A stretch of DNA of 64,000 bases from Sphaerochaeta associata (GCF_022869165.1 NZ_CP094929.1:1674001-1738000); one strand, 5' to 3'. Shown: positions 26,903 through 35,580, counted from the first letter of the stretch. Notes: generated by a model not told the origin, from the sequence alone. Program-made: numbers and translations.

Positions 26903-27940
26903 GTACACAATCGTTCGCTTGGCTTCGTAGTGGGCGAAAATCTTGAAGGAAATCACCGAGGCCATGGATGCAATCAGGGTGCCGCATCCTCCTGCATTCA
27001 CACCTTTCAAGAGTTCAGTAGCATTGCCGGTAAATTGGGCGAGCAACAATGTTGCAGGAACATTGCTGATAATTTGGCTGGCAAGAAGGGATACAAAGAA
27101 CTCACGTTTTTCCAATAACCTTGTCAAGGAGTCGGTAACTTGCTTGAGGTGTCCGATATTACCAACAAAAACAAAGAAACCTACAAAGGTAAGGAGCAAA
27201 GAATAGTCCACATCCTTGAGGAGCAGCTTCTCACTTGCAACCACCACTATGAGGACCGCAACAGGCCAGGAAACAAAATCAAATACTGCGGCCAGTGATA
27301 CCAGGAATAGAAGCGTATATCGAATCAGTTTTCCCTTGGCAATTGAAGGAGTCTCCTGCACCTGAAGGGTGAAGGACTGAGAGACTTTGGGGATGAAGAG
27401 TAGCAGGAGGCCTACCAGGACACCGCCTGAAAATACATATGGGAACATGGTAAGAAAGAAATCTCCAAGTCCGATGTGATAATACGAATAGATGAAGAGG
27501 TTCTGAGGATTACCGACCGGCGTAAGAGAACTGCCGACATTGGCAGCCACTGTCTGCAGTATGACGGTGAACAGGATCGGTCTAGTCTCTTTGCATAACG
27601 AGAAAACAACGATCGTCAACGGAACGAAGGTGATCAAGGCGACATCATTGGTCACCAGCATGGATGAGAAGAAGGTCACCCCCACCAAAATCATGCTTAC
27701 TTGTCTGGGTGTATGTGCATATCGTAAAAGAATTGTTGATAGCTTGGTAAACAGATACATTTTCCTGAAACCTGCGACGACGAGCATCAAGGCAAATAGG
27801 CAGCCAAGGGTTTTCCAATCAATATAATCGATATACCCCATACTAGGTGGCACGAAAAAAAGGGAAATGCACGCCAGAACCAAGGCAATGCTTAAAACAG
27901 GTTCCTTCTGTAAAAATGCACGAATCGAGCGAGCTTTCAT
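26834..27940 (-). CDS. ArsB/CitM-superfamily (SLC13-like) membrane transporter
   Basis: An ion-transporter-superfamily permease of 368 residues with about 10-11 hydrophobic segments. Two signature re-entrant motifs are visible: 'VTNDVALITFVPL' near 95-107 and 'TPVGNPQNLFIY' near 140-150. A second-half counterpart lies near 'IISNVPATLLL'. This family moves arsenite, citrate or other anions and Na+/H+; the substrate cannot be read from sequence. It is slightly short for the family but has both halves. Its last 69 nt overlap the integrase gene tail to tail. GAGGGTGG precedes the ATG. Confidence 0.82.
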   Translation of the reverse strand: MKARSIRAFLQKEPVLSIALVLACISLFFVPPSMGYIDYIDWKTLGCLFALMLVVAGFRKMYLFTKLSTILLRYAHTPRQVSMILVGVTFFSSMLVTNDVALITFVPLTIVVFSLCKETRPILFTVILQTVAANVGSSLTPVGNPQNLFIYSYYHIGLGDFFLTMFPYVFSGGVLVGLLLLFIPKVSQSFTLQVQETPSIAKGKLIRYTLLFLVSLAAVFDFVSWPVAVLIVVVASEKLLLKDVDYSLLLTFVGFFVFVGNIGHLKQVTDSLTRLLEKREFFVSLLASQIISNVPATLLLAQFTGNATELLKGVNAGGCGTLIASMASVISFKIFAHYEAKRTIVYLGFFTIVNILFVLLFLFIHLFW

Positions 27941-27962
27941 TCACACCACCCTCACCGAGGGT

Positions 27963-27991
27963 ACAATACTGCTCTTTCGGTATTTTTGCAA
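27963..27991 (-). promoter_or_regulatory. Promoter of the ArsB/CitM-type transporter
   Basis: On the minus strand, TTGCAA (27991-27986), a 17-nt spacer and TATTGT (27968-27963). The leader is about 16 nt and contains the Shine-Dalgarno. Confidence 0.6.
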
Positions 27992-28050
27992 TGAGTCCTA
28001 AACTTTCTGAAAGCAAGAAATTGTGCATAGGAGCGGGTGCAAAGGTTTTC

Positions 28051-28079
28051 TTGCACTTGGTCGTATGGTAGAGTATTTG
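28051..28079 (+). promoter_or_regulatory. Promoter of the metallophosphoesterase gene
   Basis: TTGCAC (28051-28056), a 17-nt spacer and TATTTG (28074-28079). It is followed by GAGGAGGT and an ATG at 28105. Confidence 0.5.
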
Positions 28080-28104
28080 CATATACCACAGAGGAGGTAG
28101 CAAG

Positions 28105-28836
28105 ATGAAGTGTGCAGTGCTCAGTGACATCCATGGAAACCTACGAGCCTTCGAAGCGGTACTCGCAGATGCTAAGGCCTCCGGCGCTGATAGTATAATT
28201 TTTCTTGGAGATCTCATATTCATGGGTTTGGACCCACAGCTTTGTTACGATCTGCTGATGGAACAAAAACCAATAGTCGCCATCAAGGGCAACACCGATG
28301 AAAATTTGGAACATATAGCTGAGTTGAGCGGAACATCCTCCAAAGAGGAACATCTGCTCAAACTCATCAAATATGCTCATATCCGCATGCACGAGCAGGC
28401 GAAAAAACACCTCGCAACCCTTCCTACTGTAAAACGGATGGAGCTTGAAGGGTTGTCTGTCTTGTGTTGCCACGGAACACCGTACAGCGTAGATGAAGGA
28501 ATCTATCAAAACCAACCGTTCTCACCTGCATTTGCAAAGCAATTATCCGATGAGAAAGTAGAACTTGTCCTCAGTGGTCATACCCATATCCATGCCGACT
28601 TCGTACGCAACGGCATTCGATTCATCAACCCAGGTGCAGTCGGGTATTCTTTTGACGGGGATGTTCGTGCAAGCTATGCTCTGCTCTCGCTTTCAGATGG
28701 CAGTGTGCAGTGCAAGATTCGCAGGGTTGAATATGATATCAAACGCTACCAGATGGAAGTAGATCATGCAATGGAAGGATTCAAACTACTGGATCGACTT
28801 CAATATGCACTGACGTATGGCAAGCCGTTGAATTGA
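28105..28836 (+). CDS. Metallophosphoesterase (YfcE/DUF2437-type)
   Basis: A cytoplasmic calcineurin-fold phosphoesterase of 243 residues. The metal-binding motifs are complete: 'SDIHGN' at 8-13, 'FLGDLIF' near 33, 'GNTDE' near 61, 'CCHGTP' near 118 and 'SGHTHIH' near 155. The C-terminal third is longer than in minimal YfcE proteins. The natural substrate (phosphodiester or nucleotide) is unknown. A strong GAGGAGGT site precedes the ATG, and the gene ends 9 nt from the convergent antiporter gene. Confidence 0.88.
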   Translation: MKCAVLSDIHGNLRAFEAVLADAKASGADSIIFLGDLIFMGLDPQLCYDLLMEQKPIVAIKGNTDENLEHIAELSGTSSKEEHLLKLIKYAHIRMHEQAKKHLATLPTVKRMELEGLSVLCCHGTPYSVDEGIYQNQPFSPAFAKQLSDEKVELVLSGHTHIHADFVRNGIRFINPGAVGYSFDGDVRASYALLSLSDGSVQCKIRRVEYDIKRYQMEVDHAMEGFKLLDRLQYALTYGKPLN

Positions 28837-28845
28837 GGACTCTGA

Positions 28846-29811
28846 TCAGGCGGTGAAAATCAAAACCGTTGTATAGATTGCATACATAATCAGCAGTCCG
28901 GCCCCTTCGAATCGGTTCACCCGGCCTTGTCTGTTCTTCCTGAAGCCGTAGCCGATGATGAAGAGAGATATTGTAAGTATGGTCATCACCACCATGTCAC
29001 GGCTGAGAACAAGGCTGTCAACCGTAAACGGTTTAATCGCACCGGCAACACCGACTACCGCTGTTGTATTGAACAGGTTCGAGCCGATGACATTTCCAAT
29101 GGCAATATCGTGTTCACCTTTCTTGGCTGCAAGGATCGAGGAGGCCAATTCAGGCAAAGACGTTCCGACCGCAACGATTGTCAGGCCGATTATCAAATCA
29201 CTCACTCCAAAAATTTGTGCAATTTCGACAGCGCCCCAGACGAGAAGACGGGAGCTTAGAATTAAAAAGAGCAGACCGAATACCAGGTACAGCATGGCCC
29301 GCCGAAGACTTATCGGTTTAGGCACAGCTCGCTCGATGTCATCGGCCAAAGCATCAGGTTCTTTCTTAAGTCCATTGAAAAATGTCCAAATCATCAGAAG
29401 CGCCAACAGCAGAAGCAACAATGCTGCGTCGAACAAGGATAGTTCCAAATCCAACAAGAGAAATCCAGAGAACAAAGTAACGAAAGTAAGAATCGGCAAC
29501 TCTTTTCTCAAGATTTTTGAACTGACCTGTACGGGATTGAGCAATGCAGTCAAGCCTAATATCAGGGCAATGTTTGCGATGTTGGAACCATAGGCATTTC
29601 CGATGGCGAGGCCAGGATTACCATCCATTGCAGCAAGCATCGATACCACCAACTCTGGTGCGCTTGTTCCAAACCCGACAATCACCATACCGATGAGTAA
29701 GGAAGGCATTCCAAAAAACCGAGCAGTAGCTGCAGCTCCGTCGACAAAACGGTCGGAGCTGATAACCAGGACAATCAAGCCGCCGACGACGGCAAGGATG
29801 GGAAGTAGCAT
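28846..29811 (-). CDS. Calcium/sodium antiporter (CaCA family, YrbG-like)
   Basis: An inner-membrane cation/Ca2+ exchanger of 321 residues with about ten membrane helices in two inverted halves. Each half carries an alpha-repeat: 'VGFGTSAPELVVS' with 'GNAYGSNIANI' in the first, and 'VAVGTSLPELASS' with 'GNVIGSNLFNT' in the second. Both ion-binding Glu residues (in APEL and LPEL) are present. AAAGGA precedes the ATG. A Na+-coupled exchanger fits the Na+-type V-ATPase predicted in this window, but the coupling ion is inferred from the family. Confidence 0.92.
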   Translation of the reverse strand: MLLPILAVVGGLIVLVISSDRFVDGAAATARFFGMPSLLIGMVIVGFGTSAPELVVSMLAAMDGNPGLAIGNAYGSNIANIALILGLTALLNPVQVSSKILRKELPILTFVTLFSGFLLLDLELSLFDAALLLLLLALLMIWTFFNGLKKEPDALADDIERAVPKPISLRRAMLYLVFGLLFLILSSRLLVWGAVEIAQIFGVSDLIIGLTIVAVGTSLPELASSILAAKKGEHDIAIGNVIGSNLFNTTAVVGVAGAIKPFTVDSLVLSRDMVVMTILTISLFIIGYGFRKNRQGRVNRFEGAGLLIMYAIYTTVLIFTA

Positions 29812-29863
29812 ACAAATCCTTTCTTGTGGTCATACACAAGGTTTCATAGAGTAATTCCAAAAG

Positions 29864-29898
29864 AAACCGGACCACTCATTTGGTGAGTAATCCGGTTT
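29864..29898 (-). terminator. Rho-independent terminator of ssrA
   Basis: On the minus strand, AAACCGGATTACTCA and TGAGTGGTCCGGTTT pair (two G-U pairs) around a 5-nt loop, followed by a T-rich stretch (CTTTTGG). It lies just beyond the tmRNA 3' end and before the antiporter gene. Confidence 0.85.
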
Positions 29899-29906
29899 CG
29901 GTGTTT

Positions 29907-30281
29907 TGGAGGTGGGGGGATTCGAACCCCCGTCCTAACGTGCCACCCAGGGACGTCTACAAGCTTAGCCTGTGATCAAATGTTCCAGAGGACGTTGGGT
30001 TCACCGGCAAGACGTCCATCCTCTGTATCCTACTTTAGTGTCCCCTCTCTCCATAGGAACTAGAGCGGGTAAGCCCTTGCTTTTACAGGGAACCGATACT
30101 TAAGAGCGGCAGTATTCGGACCTGTACGTCATCGTGCTGTTAAGCAGCGAAGGCGTATTCTGCGTCGAAGGAGACTTCGTCTTCTTTTTTGGCAGTTAAA
30201 TGTTTTTGCTAGTTTAAGGAGTTGGCGCTCCGCTTGCAGCCACTGGCCTGATCTTCCGCCAGTCGAAACCGAAACACCCCC
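29907..30281 (-). ncRNA. ssrA: Transfer-messenger RNA (tmRNA)
   Basis: tmRNA rescues stalled ribosomes with SmpB. The 5' end GGGGGUG pairs with the 3' CACCUCC to form the acceptor stem. The diagnostic 'GGUUUCGAC' follows the 5' stem, and the 3' T-arm reads GGGGGUUCGAAUCCCCC. The end is ...CCUCCA, so CCA is not encoded. The best tag frame starts at GCC (30193-30191) and encodes A-K-K-E-D-E-V-S-F-D-A-E-Y-A-F-A-A before TAA (30142-30140). Its SFD...YA.AA pattern fits spirochaete tags; the resume codon is inferred. The mature length is about 375 nt. Confidence 0.95.
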
Positions 30282-30308
30282 TTTGGATTACTCCATCGAG
30301 GTAATGAA

Positions 30309-30337
30309 ACTATACTCATACTTGAACAAATAATCAA
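30309..30337 (-). promoter_or_regulatory. Promoter of ssrA
   Basis: On the minus strand, TTGATT (30337-30332), a 17-nt spacer and TATAGT (30314-30309). The start is expected about 20 nt upstream of the mature tmRNA 5' end, leaving a short leader for RNase P processing. Confidence 0.65.
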
Positions 30338-30357
30338 GGGAGGGATTTCTCCCTCCC
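30338..30357. terminator. GC-rich hairpin between the sirtuin gene and the ssrA promoter
   Basis: A perfect 8-bp stem (GGGAGGGA/TCCCTCCC) with a 4-nt loop abuts the ssrA -35 box. On the minus strand it is followed by TTGATTATTTG, moderately T-rich. It may end the folD-miaB-sirtuin transcript and insulate ssrA. From 30358 to 30529 I see nothing else. Confidence 0.5.
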
Positions 30358-30529
30358 CGATTCTTGCTTTTCTTTGGTTGCCTAGAGTGCGCGGATACCA
30401 TCAAAGGCTATGCTACAAGACTCAGGCCCAGCGTATCTCATTGTATAAGTGCACAAATGAGAGCCTTCGTCGTCTGCTACCAGTACCTTCATGTGCTTTA
30501 TTGTACGGCCAAATGCACACGAATGAAAG

Positions 30530-31330
30530 TCAAACCAATAGTTTTCGAGGTTCCAAGGCAACCAAATACTTTTCAAGGGCCTCAGAGAATTGCTGCAGGT
30601 CTGTAAACCGAAGCGTGGCCGAACCATCAAAGCTGGTCTTTTGTGCGTTTACTATAACCAACGGGGCTCCCCGATGCACGGTATATGCAGGAAAAGATGC
30701 TGCAGGTTGAACAACCAAGGAGGAACCCAAAACCAGGCACAGATGGGCATGATTGAACATCTCATAGGCTCTGCTGAGGGTGAAGCCATCAAGGTTTTCT
30801 CCGTAAAACACGATGTCGGGCTTGATCACAGAACCGCACTCGGTGCATCGTGGAACCTGTCCGGTTAGTACGATTGGTGCAACCCAGTGGTAGGAGTAGT
30901 ATGCATTGCAGTTGGTGCAGTGATGATGCTCAGCACTTCCATGAACCTCATAACATTTCCTGCTTCCCGCTTTCTTGTGAAGCATATCGATGTTCTGGGT
31001 GAAGAGACCTTCAAGGTATCCCTTCTGTTCAAGCAGAGCCAAAGCTGTATGTACCGTATTTGGTTTATAATCATCAAGCTTGTACCAATATTCTTTGGCC
31101 CATGCATAGAAGATTTCCGGATTATGTTTGAAAAAAGAGATGCTGAGGATCTCCTCCACCTGGTAAGATTTCCACGTGGTGGCGTACACTCCCGAGGAGC
31201 TGCGAAAATCGGGTATGCCCGAGAGCGTGGAGATGCCGGCGCCGGTAAGCACGACCGTCGATCGGGAATTTTTAATCAACGCCTTGAGGATTTCAAACTT
31301 CTTTGCAAAGACCGCCTCTTTCTCCGCCAC
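30530..31330 (-). CDS. Sirtuin family NAD-dependent protein deacylase
   Basis: A cytoplasmic NAD+-dependent deacetylase/deacylase of 266 residues. The NAD-binding motif 'GAGISTLSGIPDFRS', the 'TQNIDMLH' motif, the catalytic His in 'YEVHGSAEH', four zinc cysteines (CTNC...CTEC) and the late 'VLGSSLVVQPA' are all intact. I chose the GTG at 31330 because TAAGGAG lies 7-8 nt upstream; an earlier GTG at 31363 lies inside miaB without a site. It is third in folD-miaB-sirtuin, starting 16 nt after miaB. The acyl preference is not readable. Confidence 0.94.
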   Translation of the reverse strand: MAEKEAVFAKKFEILKALIKNSRSTVVLTGAGISTLSGIPDFRSSSGVYATTWKSYQVEEILSISFFKHNPEIFYAWAKEYWYKLDDYKPNTVHTALALLEQKGYLEGLFTQNIDMLHKKAGSRKCYEVHGSAEHHHCTNCNAYYSYHWVAPIVLTGQVPRCTECGSVIKPDIVFYGENLDGFTLSRAYEMFNHAHLCLVLGSSLVVQPAASFPAYTVHRGAPLVIVNAQKTSFDGSATLRFTDLQQFSEALEKYLVALEPRKLLV

Positions 31331-31346
31331 CCTTGGACTCCTTATG

Positions 31347-32648
31347 CTAGGGACATTGTACACCCGTATAGGTATTACCGGAGAGAGACGTCAGCTGAAC
31401 AACGACAAACTCCCCTATGCGGGCTGTAGAGGGAAAAGCCACCATTTCGTTGTGTTCGGTTTTTCCGAGCATGTTCTTATGGTCATGTTTCGAAACCTGT
31501 GTTACCAGTACTTCAACCATCGAGCCAATCCGTTTTTGTTTTTCCCTGGCAAAGATAGCATGCTGGAACTCAATCATGGCCTGAAGCCGCCTTCCCTTCT
31601 CCTCCTCATCGATCTGCTCCTGCATTTCAACAGCCTTTGTGCCTTCACGAGGGTTATAGTAATACATGAAAGCTTCAAGACACCGCATATGCGAGAGGAC
31701 AGAAAGCGTCTCCTGATATTCCTCCTCTGTTTCAGAGGGGAAGCCCACCATTACATCGGTGGAGAACGTTATGGATGGAACAGCAAGCCTCAGATCGTCT
31801 ATGAGCGATAGAAACTGTGTACGCGAATACTTTCGGTTCATCAAGGACAAAATGCGTGAAGAGCCGCTTTGCAGCGGCATGTGCAGGTGTCTGGCAATCT
31901 GCTTTTCTTCCTTGATCACCTGTATGAGTTCCTGTGAGAAGTCCTTGGGATGAGGGCTGTCAAAACGTATCCATTTGATGGAATTCTTCTCACTGCAGAT
32001 TCTTTTCAGCAACTTTGGGAAGTTGACGACCTGCCCATCCGCTTCAATGTAGTGGTAGCTGTTGACGTTTTGTCCAAGCAGTGTCACTTCCTTGACACCC
32101 TTTGAGTCCAGGAATGCGAGCTCCTTCAGAATATCTTCAACAGGACGTGAAACCTCTCGGCCACGCACATAGGGAACAATGCAGTAGGCGCAGAAGTTGT
32201 TGCATCCGTTCATGATGGGGATGTAGGAACTGAATTCACCTTCCTGATAATATGAGGTGCCGAAGGTGTAGGAGTGGGAGTGCTCGTCCATTTTCCCATC
32301 CACTGATGTGAGAATATCTACGATTCTTTGTTTGTCGTTGGTACCAATTACATAATCGATTTGCGGGGCTTCATCCTTCAGGTCTTCTTGAAGACGTTCA
32401 GCCATGCAGCCTGTAACAATCAGGGTCAAGGGCTTTTTACTTTTTATATGGGTGAAGAATCCGAGTCTTCCCCATATGCGGTTGTCGGCGCTTTTGCGCA
32501 CCGTGCAAGTATTGAGTATGGCGCAGTCTGCATCCTCTGCTTTTTCTGCCGGCACCAGTCCTGCCCCTTTGAGCTGAAGTTCCAGTGCATTGCTTTCAGC
32601 TACGTTCATCTGGCAACCATAGGTTTCCAGCCAATAGGTATGAATCAT
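31347..32648 (-). CDS. miaB: tRNA-2-methylthio-N6-dimethylallyladenosine synthase MiaB
   Basis: A radical SAM methylthiotransferase that modifies A37 of tRNAs reading UNN codons. The 433-residue protein has the N-terminal UPF0004 domain with its three cluster cysteines (ETYGCQMN, NTCTVR, TGCMAE), the radical SAM motif CNNFCAYC near 152 and a C-terminal TRAM domain. 'FMYYYNPREGTKA' supports MiaB rather than RimO or MtaB. Its ATG overlaps the folD stop by one base (TAATG), which fixes the start and indicates coupling. Confidence 0.96.
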   Translation of the reverse strand: MIHTYWLETYGCQMNVAESNALELQLKGAGLVPAEKAEDADCAILNTCTVRKSADNRIWGRLGFFTHIKSKKPLTLIVTGCMAERLQEDLKDEAPQIDYVIGTNDKQRIVDILTSVDGKMDEHSHSYTFGTSYYQEGEFSSYIPIMNGCNNFCAYCIVPYVRGREVSRPVEDILKELAFLDSKGVKEVTLLGQNVNSYHYIEADGQVVNFPKLLKRICSEKNSIKWIRFDSPHPKDFSQELIQVIKEEKQIARHLHMPLQSGSSRILSLMNRKYSRTQFLSLIDDLRLAVPSITFSTDVMVGFPSETEEEYQETLSVLSHMRCLEAFMYYYNPREGTKAVEMQEQIDEEEKGRRLQAMIEFQHAIFAREKQKRIGSMVEVLVTQVSKHDHKNMLGKTEHNEMVAFPSTARIGEFVVVQLTSLSGNTYTGVQCP

Positions 32649-33529
32649 TACATTTCCTTCTGTGCAAGCTGTAAAGCTGCTTGCATAGTGTTTTTCATGA
32701 GCATGGCTATGGTCATGACCCCGACCCCACCGGGAACCGGAGTAATGGCCTTGCAATGGGGAGCAACGTGTTCATAGTCCACATCCCCGACCAGTCGATA
32801 GCCACGTTTTCGACTGGGGTCTTCTACACGATTGATTCCGACATCGATGACAATACAGCCCTCTTTGACCATGGATTCGGTCACAAACAGCGGTTTGCCA
32901 ATGGCTGCAATGAGAATGTCGGCTTGTTTGGTAATCTGTTCAAGCTCTTCCGTCTTGGAGTGGCAGATGGTTACCGTTGCATCCCTGCCCTTTTGCATCA
33001 ACAGGCTCGCCATGGGCTTGCCTACGATGTTGCTGCGGCCAAGCACGACAACATGCTTTCCTTCACAGGAGAGGGCGTAGTAATCCAAAATATGTAATAC
33101 ACCAAGCGGCGTGCAACTGATAAAGCCTGGTTTTCCGATCAGAAGATTTCCTACATTCTGCGGATGAAATCCGTCGACATCCTTTTCCACCTTGATGTTC
33201 TGTATTACCAGGTCGGCATCCAAATGAGGGGGAAGCGGCATTTGTACGAGGATACCATGGACCGAAGGATCATTGTTCAATGTATGAATAAGCTCAAGCA
33301 GTTCATCTTGGCTTGTTTCTGCATCGAGATGATAATCGCGATGGCCGAACCCAAGAGAGAGGCAAGCCTGTTTTTTGCCCTGCACATAACTCTGGCTTGC
33401 CGGATCGGTCCCTACGAGAATCACAGCCAACGTTGGGGGAAAACCATACTTCTCCACAAATGCGTTGCAATCGGATTGCAGTGTTTCGTATACTTTTTCC
33501 GCTACTTCTTTTCCTGTTAGTATCTGCAT
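32648..33529 (-). CDS. folD: Bifunctional methylenetetrahydrofolate dehydrogenase/cyclohydrolase FolD
   Basis: Interconverts 5,10-methylene- and 10-formyl-tetrahydrofolate in one-carbon metabolism. At 293 residues it has the family length, with the catalytic lysine in 'YVQGKKQA', 'VQMPLPPHL', 'KDVDGFHP', 'CTPLGV', the Rossmann 'VVLGRSNIVGKP' and the closing 'TPVPGGVGVMT'. A GAGGAG site precedes the ATG. It heads the folD-miaB-sirtuin operon. Confidence 0.97.
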   Translation of the reverse strand: MQILTGKEVAEKVYETLQSDCNAFVEKYGFPPTLAVILVGTDPASQSYVQGKKQACLSLGFGHRDYHLDAETSQDELLELIHTLNNDPSVHGILVQMPLPPHLDADLVIQNIKVEKDVDGFHPQNVGNLLIGKPGFISCTPLGVLHILDYYALSCEGKHVVVLGRSNIVGKPMASLLMQKGRDATVTICHSKTEELEQITKQADILIAAIGKPLFVTESMVKEGCIVIDVGINRVEDPSRKRGYRLVGDVDYEHVAPHCKAITPVPGGVGVMTIAMLMKNTMQAALQLAQKEM

Positions 33530-33602
33530 CGCTTTCTCCTCACGTTCAAAGAGTACAGTACCCTAAAACGTTTGTTTTTGGCAACAAACCCTACAATGGG
33601 AT

Positions 33603-33631
33603 TTGCCTTTCGGCTAGACACTTACTATACT
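33603..33631 (+). promoter_or_regulatory. Promoter of the outer-membrane protein/lipoprotein pair
   Basis: TTGCCT (33603-33608), a 17-nt spacer and TATACT (33626-33631). The leader before the ATG at 33735 is about 97 nt, with GAGG as ribosome site. I see no strong hairpin in that leader. Confidence 0.6.
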
Positions 33632-33734
33632 GCAAGCAGGTATGCATACCGCTTTGTATCGGGTATAGTCTTACCAACGCTTATTGTAACGGAACATTCA
33701 TATGAGTTGTTCTCTACGTACATTGAGGTATTGA

Positions 33735-34325
33735 ATGAAAAAATTCCTTCTGCTTGTAGTATTGATGTCTATAGCCATCACGTCGGCTTTTGCCGTTCCC
33801 TATTATGACAAGGGAAACCAGATGTTCTCCTTTACCCTGGGCACATCGTTTCCCACATTCACTTATTTTTTTGAGGACAATGAGTTCCGTGCAGGTCTTG
33901 GAGAGGGCAATACCGGTGCCAAGATCGGTGGTTATGGAGCTATTAGTTATCAGGTGTTCAATTCCCCTACATCGGCAATCGGTGGTGAGATCGGATACGA
34001 TTTCAACTTTTCGGCATCCAACATGCTTTTCACCGCTGTTCCCTTCTATGCCAAATATTCGTTCTTCCCGGTCCAAGGCCAATTGGACCTTCCTATTTCA
34101 TTCGGCCTCGGCGGGGCGTACATCAAGTACAACGATGCCTCCCTGATGACTCTGTTCGCCAATATGCAGGTTGGACTTACTTGGTATCCCGGCGATCATT
34201 GGGGATTTGGATTGACTACCGGGCTTTGGCTGATTCCTGAGTTCAACTACGACGATGCACTCAAACAGGATAATGCCCTTGCCGGCTTCATTCCTCTCAC
34301 GCTTTCCATTACATATAGACAATAG
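33735..34325 (+). CDS. Small outer-membrane beta-barrel protein (TP0733/OmpW-like)
   Basis: A 196-residue protein with a signal peptide (cleavage after 'SAFA', residue 20). It is followed by alternating hydrophobic strands rich in Gly, Tyr and Phe and by short turns ('NTGAKIGGYGAISYQVF', 'LDLPISFGLGGAYIKY', 'GDHWGFGLTTGLWLIP'). That pattern predicts an eight-stranded barrel. It resembles the TP0733 family of spirochaetes; the role is unknown. The terminal residues are ITYRQ, lacking the classical final Phe. It is followed 11 nt later by a lipoprotein gene. Confidence 0.75.
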   Translation: MKKFLLLVVLMSIAITSAFAVPYYDKGNQMFSFTLGTSFPTFTYFFEDNEFRAGLGEGNTGAKIGGYGAISYQVFNSPTSAIGGEIGYDFNFSASNMLFTAVPFYAKYSFFPVQGQLDLPISFGLGGAYIKYNDASLMTLFANMQVGLTWYPGDHWGFGLTTGLWLIPEFNYDDALKQDNALAGFIPLTLSITYRQ

Positions 34326-34336
34326 GAGCAGCAACC

Positions 34337-35533
34337 ATGAAGACAAAGCGGACATATAGTATTCTTTTTTCAATTCTTGCAGCACTTCTGGTAATTACTG
34401 GCTGTAATGCCGATGCTTCAGCTGGTTTGTTCAGGCAGATCAGCGAGTCCACCAAGCCTGTGGGGATACAGTATAAACAGCTGTTAGGGCTTGATGCAAC
34501 GAAAACTGTTCTGTATTACTCTACTACTAAAGGAATTTACAAAAGTCCCAATGATCCTCTTAAATCCAGTGTTAAAGATGAGATCATTCAATCGACATTT
34601 TACGATACTGCTTCAACGGAAGTCGCATATCTGACAAATGAAGATTCTGTGAGTATCAATATTTTTAATGTTGGTAGTCCGAATTCTGTTACCGTGATCA
34701 CTCCAACAGATGGGGCTCTCGATCCAAGTGAAACAGTTAGAATCGTAAACTTATATCCCAATGGATTGGTTATGTTGCAAGGAACCTCAGCTGCTGATGC
34801 AACCAAAACACTATATGCATTGGGACAGTATGGATCGGGAACAACAACCTCAAAAATCACTTTCCCGGAAATGGATGGCTACAGTTTAGTATCAGTTATT
34901 CAAGAATCGGGTTTCGAACAGTCTCTTCTCAGTACTACTTCTCCAGTAATAATTTCTTTTGTTGATAATGCCACAAAGAATATATACAGGCATGTTTTCT
35001 ATGATGGCACCACTAGACAGGAATTACCTTCTACTTTTAGCGATAAGCGTTTAGCTGGTTTCTCCATAGATACATCTTCTAACATCTACATCATAACAAC
35101 ACTTGGGGAACTATACGGAGGAACAGCCACCGGGGCTTTCGTCGAGATGTATGATGCTGCAAAAACATATGATGTGCATGGGTTTATGTATATGGCAGAA
35201 GGAACAACAAATACTCACATCATTACAAAATCATCTAGTAAAAATGATGCACTTTTTGTGTATAGTTTTCCCAAAGGTTCCATCGCAGCAAACGTAACAT
35301 CAACTAATTCAATTCGTAGTGGATACGGAGAATACTTATTCTCTGCTGAAATTGTAAGCACATTGTATCTAGGCAGTAATTCAGGCATAGATACCTTATT
35401 AATTGCAACGAATGAAAATGGTTTATTTAAAATTGGAATTAAAGTTGATACAGCCAACCAAGATAGCAGTAACAACGGTAGATCCAGCCAATCTGAGGAA
35501 TATCAAGACTTCACCCTATATAGTACATTATAG
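34337..35533 (+). CDS. Uncharacterised lipoprotein
   Basis: A 398-residue predicted lipoprotein: a signal peptide ending in a lipobox (LVITGC, Cys near residue 23), then a Ser/Thr/Asn-rich body with no domain I recognise. Repeated short beta-strand-like units ('TKGIYKSPND', 'NIYIITTLGELYGG', 'NENGLFKIGIK') look like a degenerate beta-propeller. The C-terminal 25 residues are polar and low-complexity. Its codons look noticeably more A+T-rich than neighbouring genes, suggesting a fast-evolving or acquired surface protein. It is probably co-transcribed with the barrel protein upstream. Function unknown. Confidence 0.7.
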   Translation: MKTKRTYSILFSILAALLVITGCNADASAGLFRQISESTKPVGIQYKQLLGLDATKTVLYYSTTKGIYKSPNDPLKSSVKDEIIQSTFYDTASTEVAYLTNEDSVSINIFNVGSPNSVTVITPTDGALDPSETVRIVNLYPNGLVMLQGTSAADATKTLYALGQYGSGTTTSKITFPEMDGYSLVSVIQESGFEQSLLSTTSPVIISFVDNATKNIYRHVFYDGTTRQELPSTFSDKRLAGFSIDTSSNIYIITTLGELYGGTATGAFVEMYDAAKTYDVHGFMYMAEGTTNTHIITKSSSKNDALFVYSFPKGSIAANVTSTNSIRSGYGEYLFSAEIVSTLYLGSNSGIDTLLIATNENGLFKIGIKVDTANQDSSNNGRSSQSEEYQDFTLYSTL

Positions 35534-35543
35534 GGAACGTAAC

Positions 35544-35580
35544 AACACCCCAAGGATTCCTCCCTGGGGTGTTCTTTTTT
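35544..35580 (+). terminator. Rho-independent terminator of the lipoprotein gene
   Basis: AACACCCCAAGGA pairs with TCCCTGGGGTGTT around a 4-nt loop (one mismatch), followed by CTTTTTT. Confidence 0.9.

Noticed and set aside
29907-29960. tRNA-like structure at 29907-29960
   Set aside because: It is the tRNA-like 3' domain of tmRNA: there is no anticodon arm, and the 5' half lies 300 nt away.
33556-33584. TTGCCA-17-GTACTG as folD promoter
   Set aside because: The -10 matches the consensus poorly; a promoter must exist nearby, but I cannot place it.
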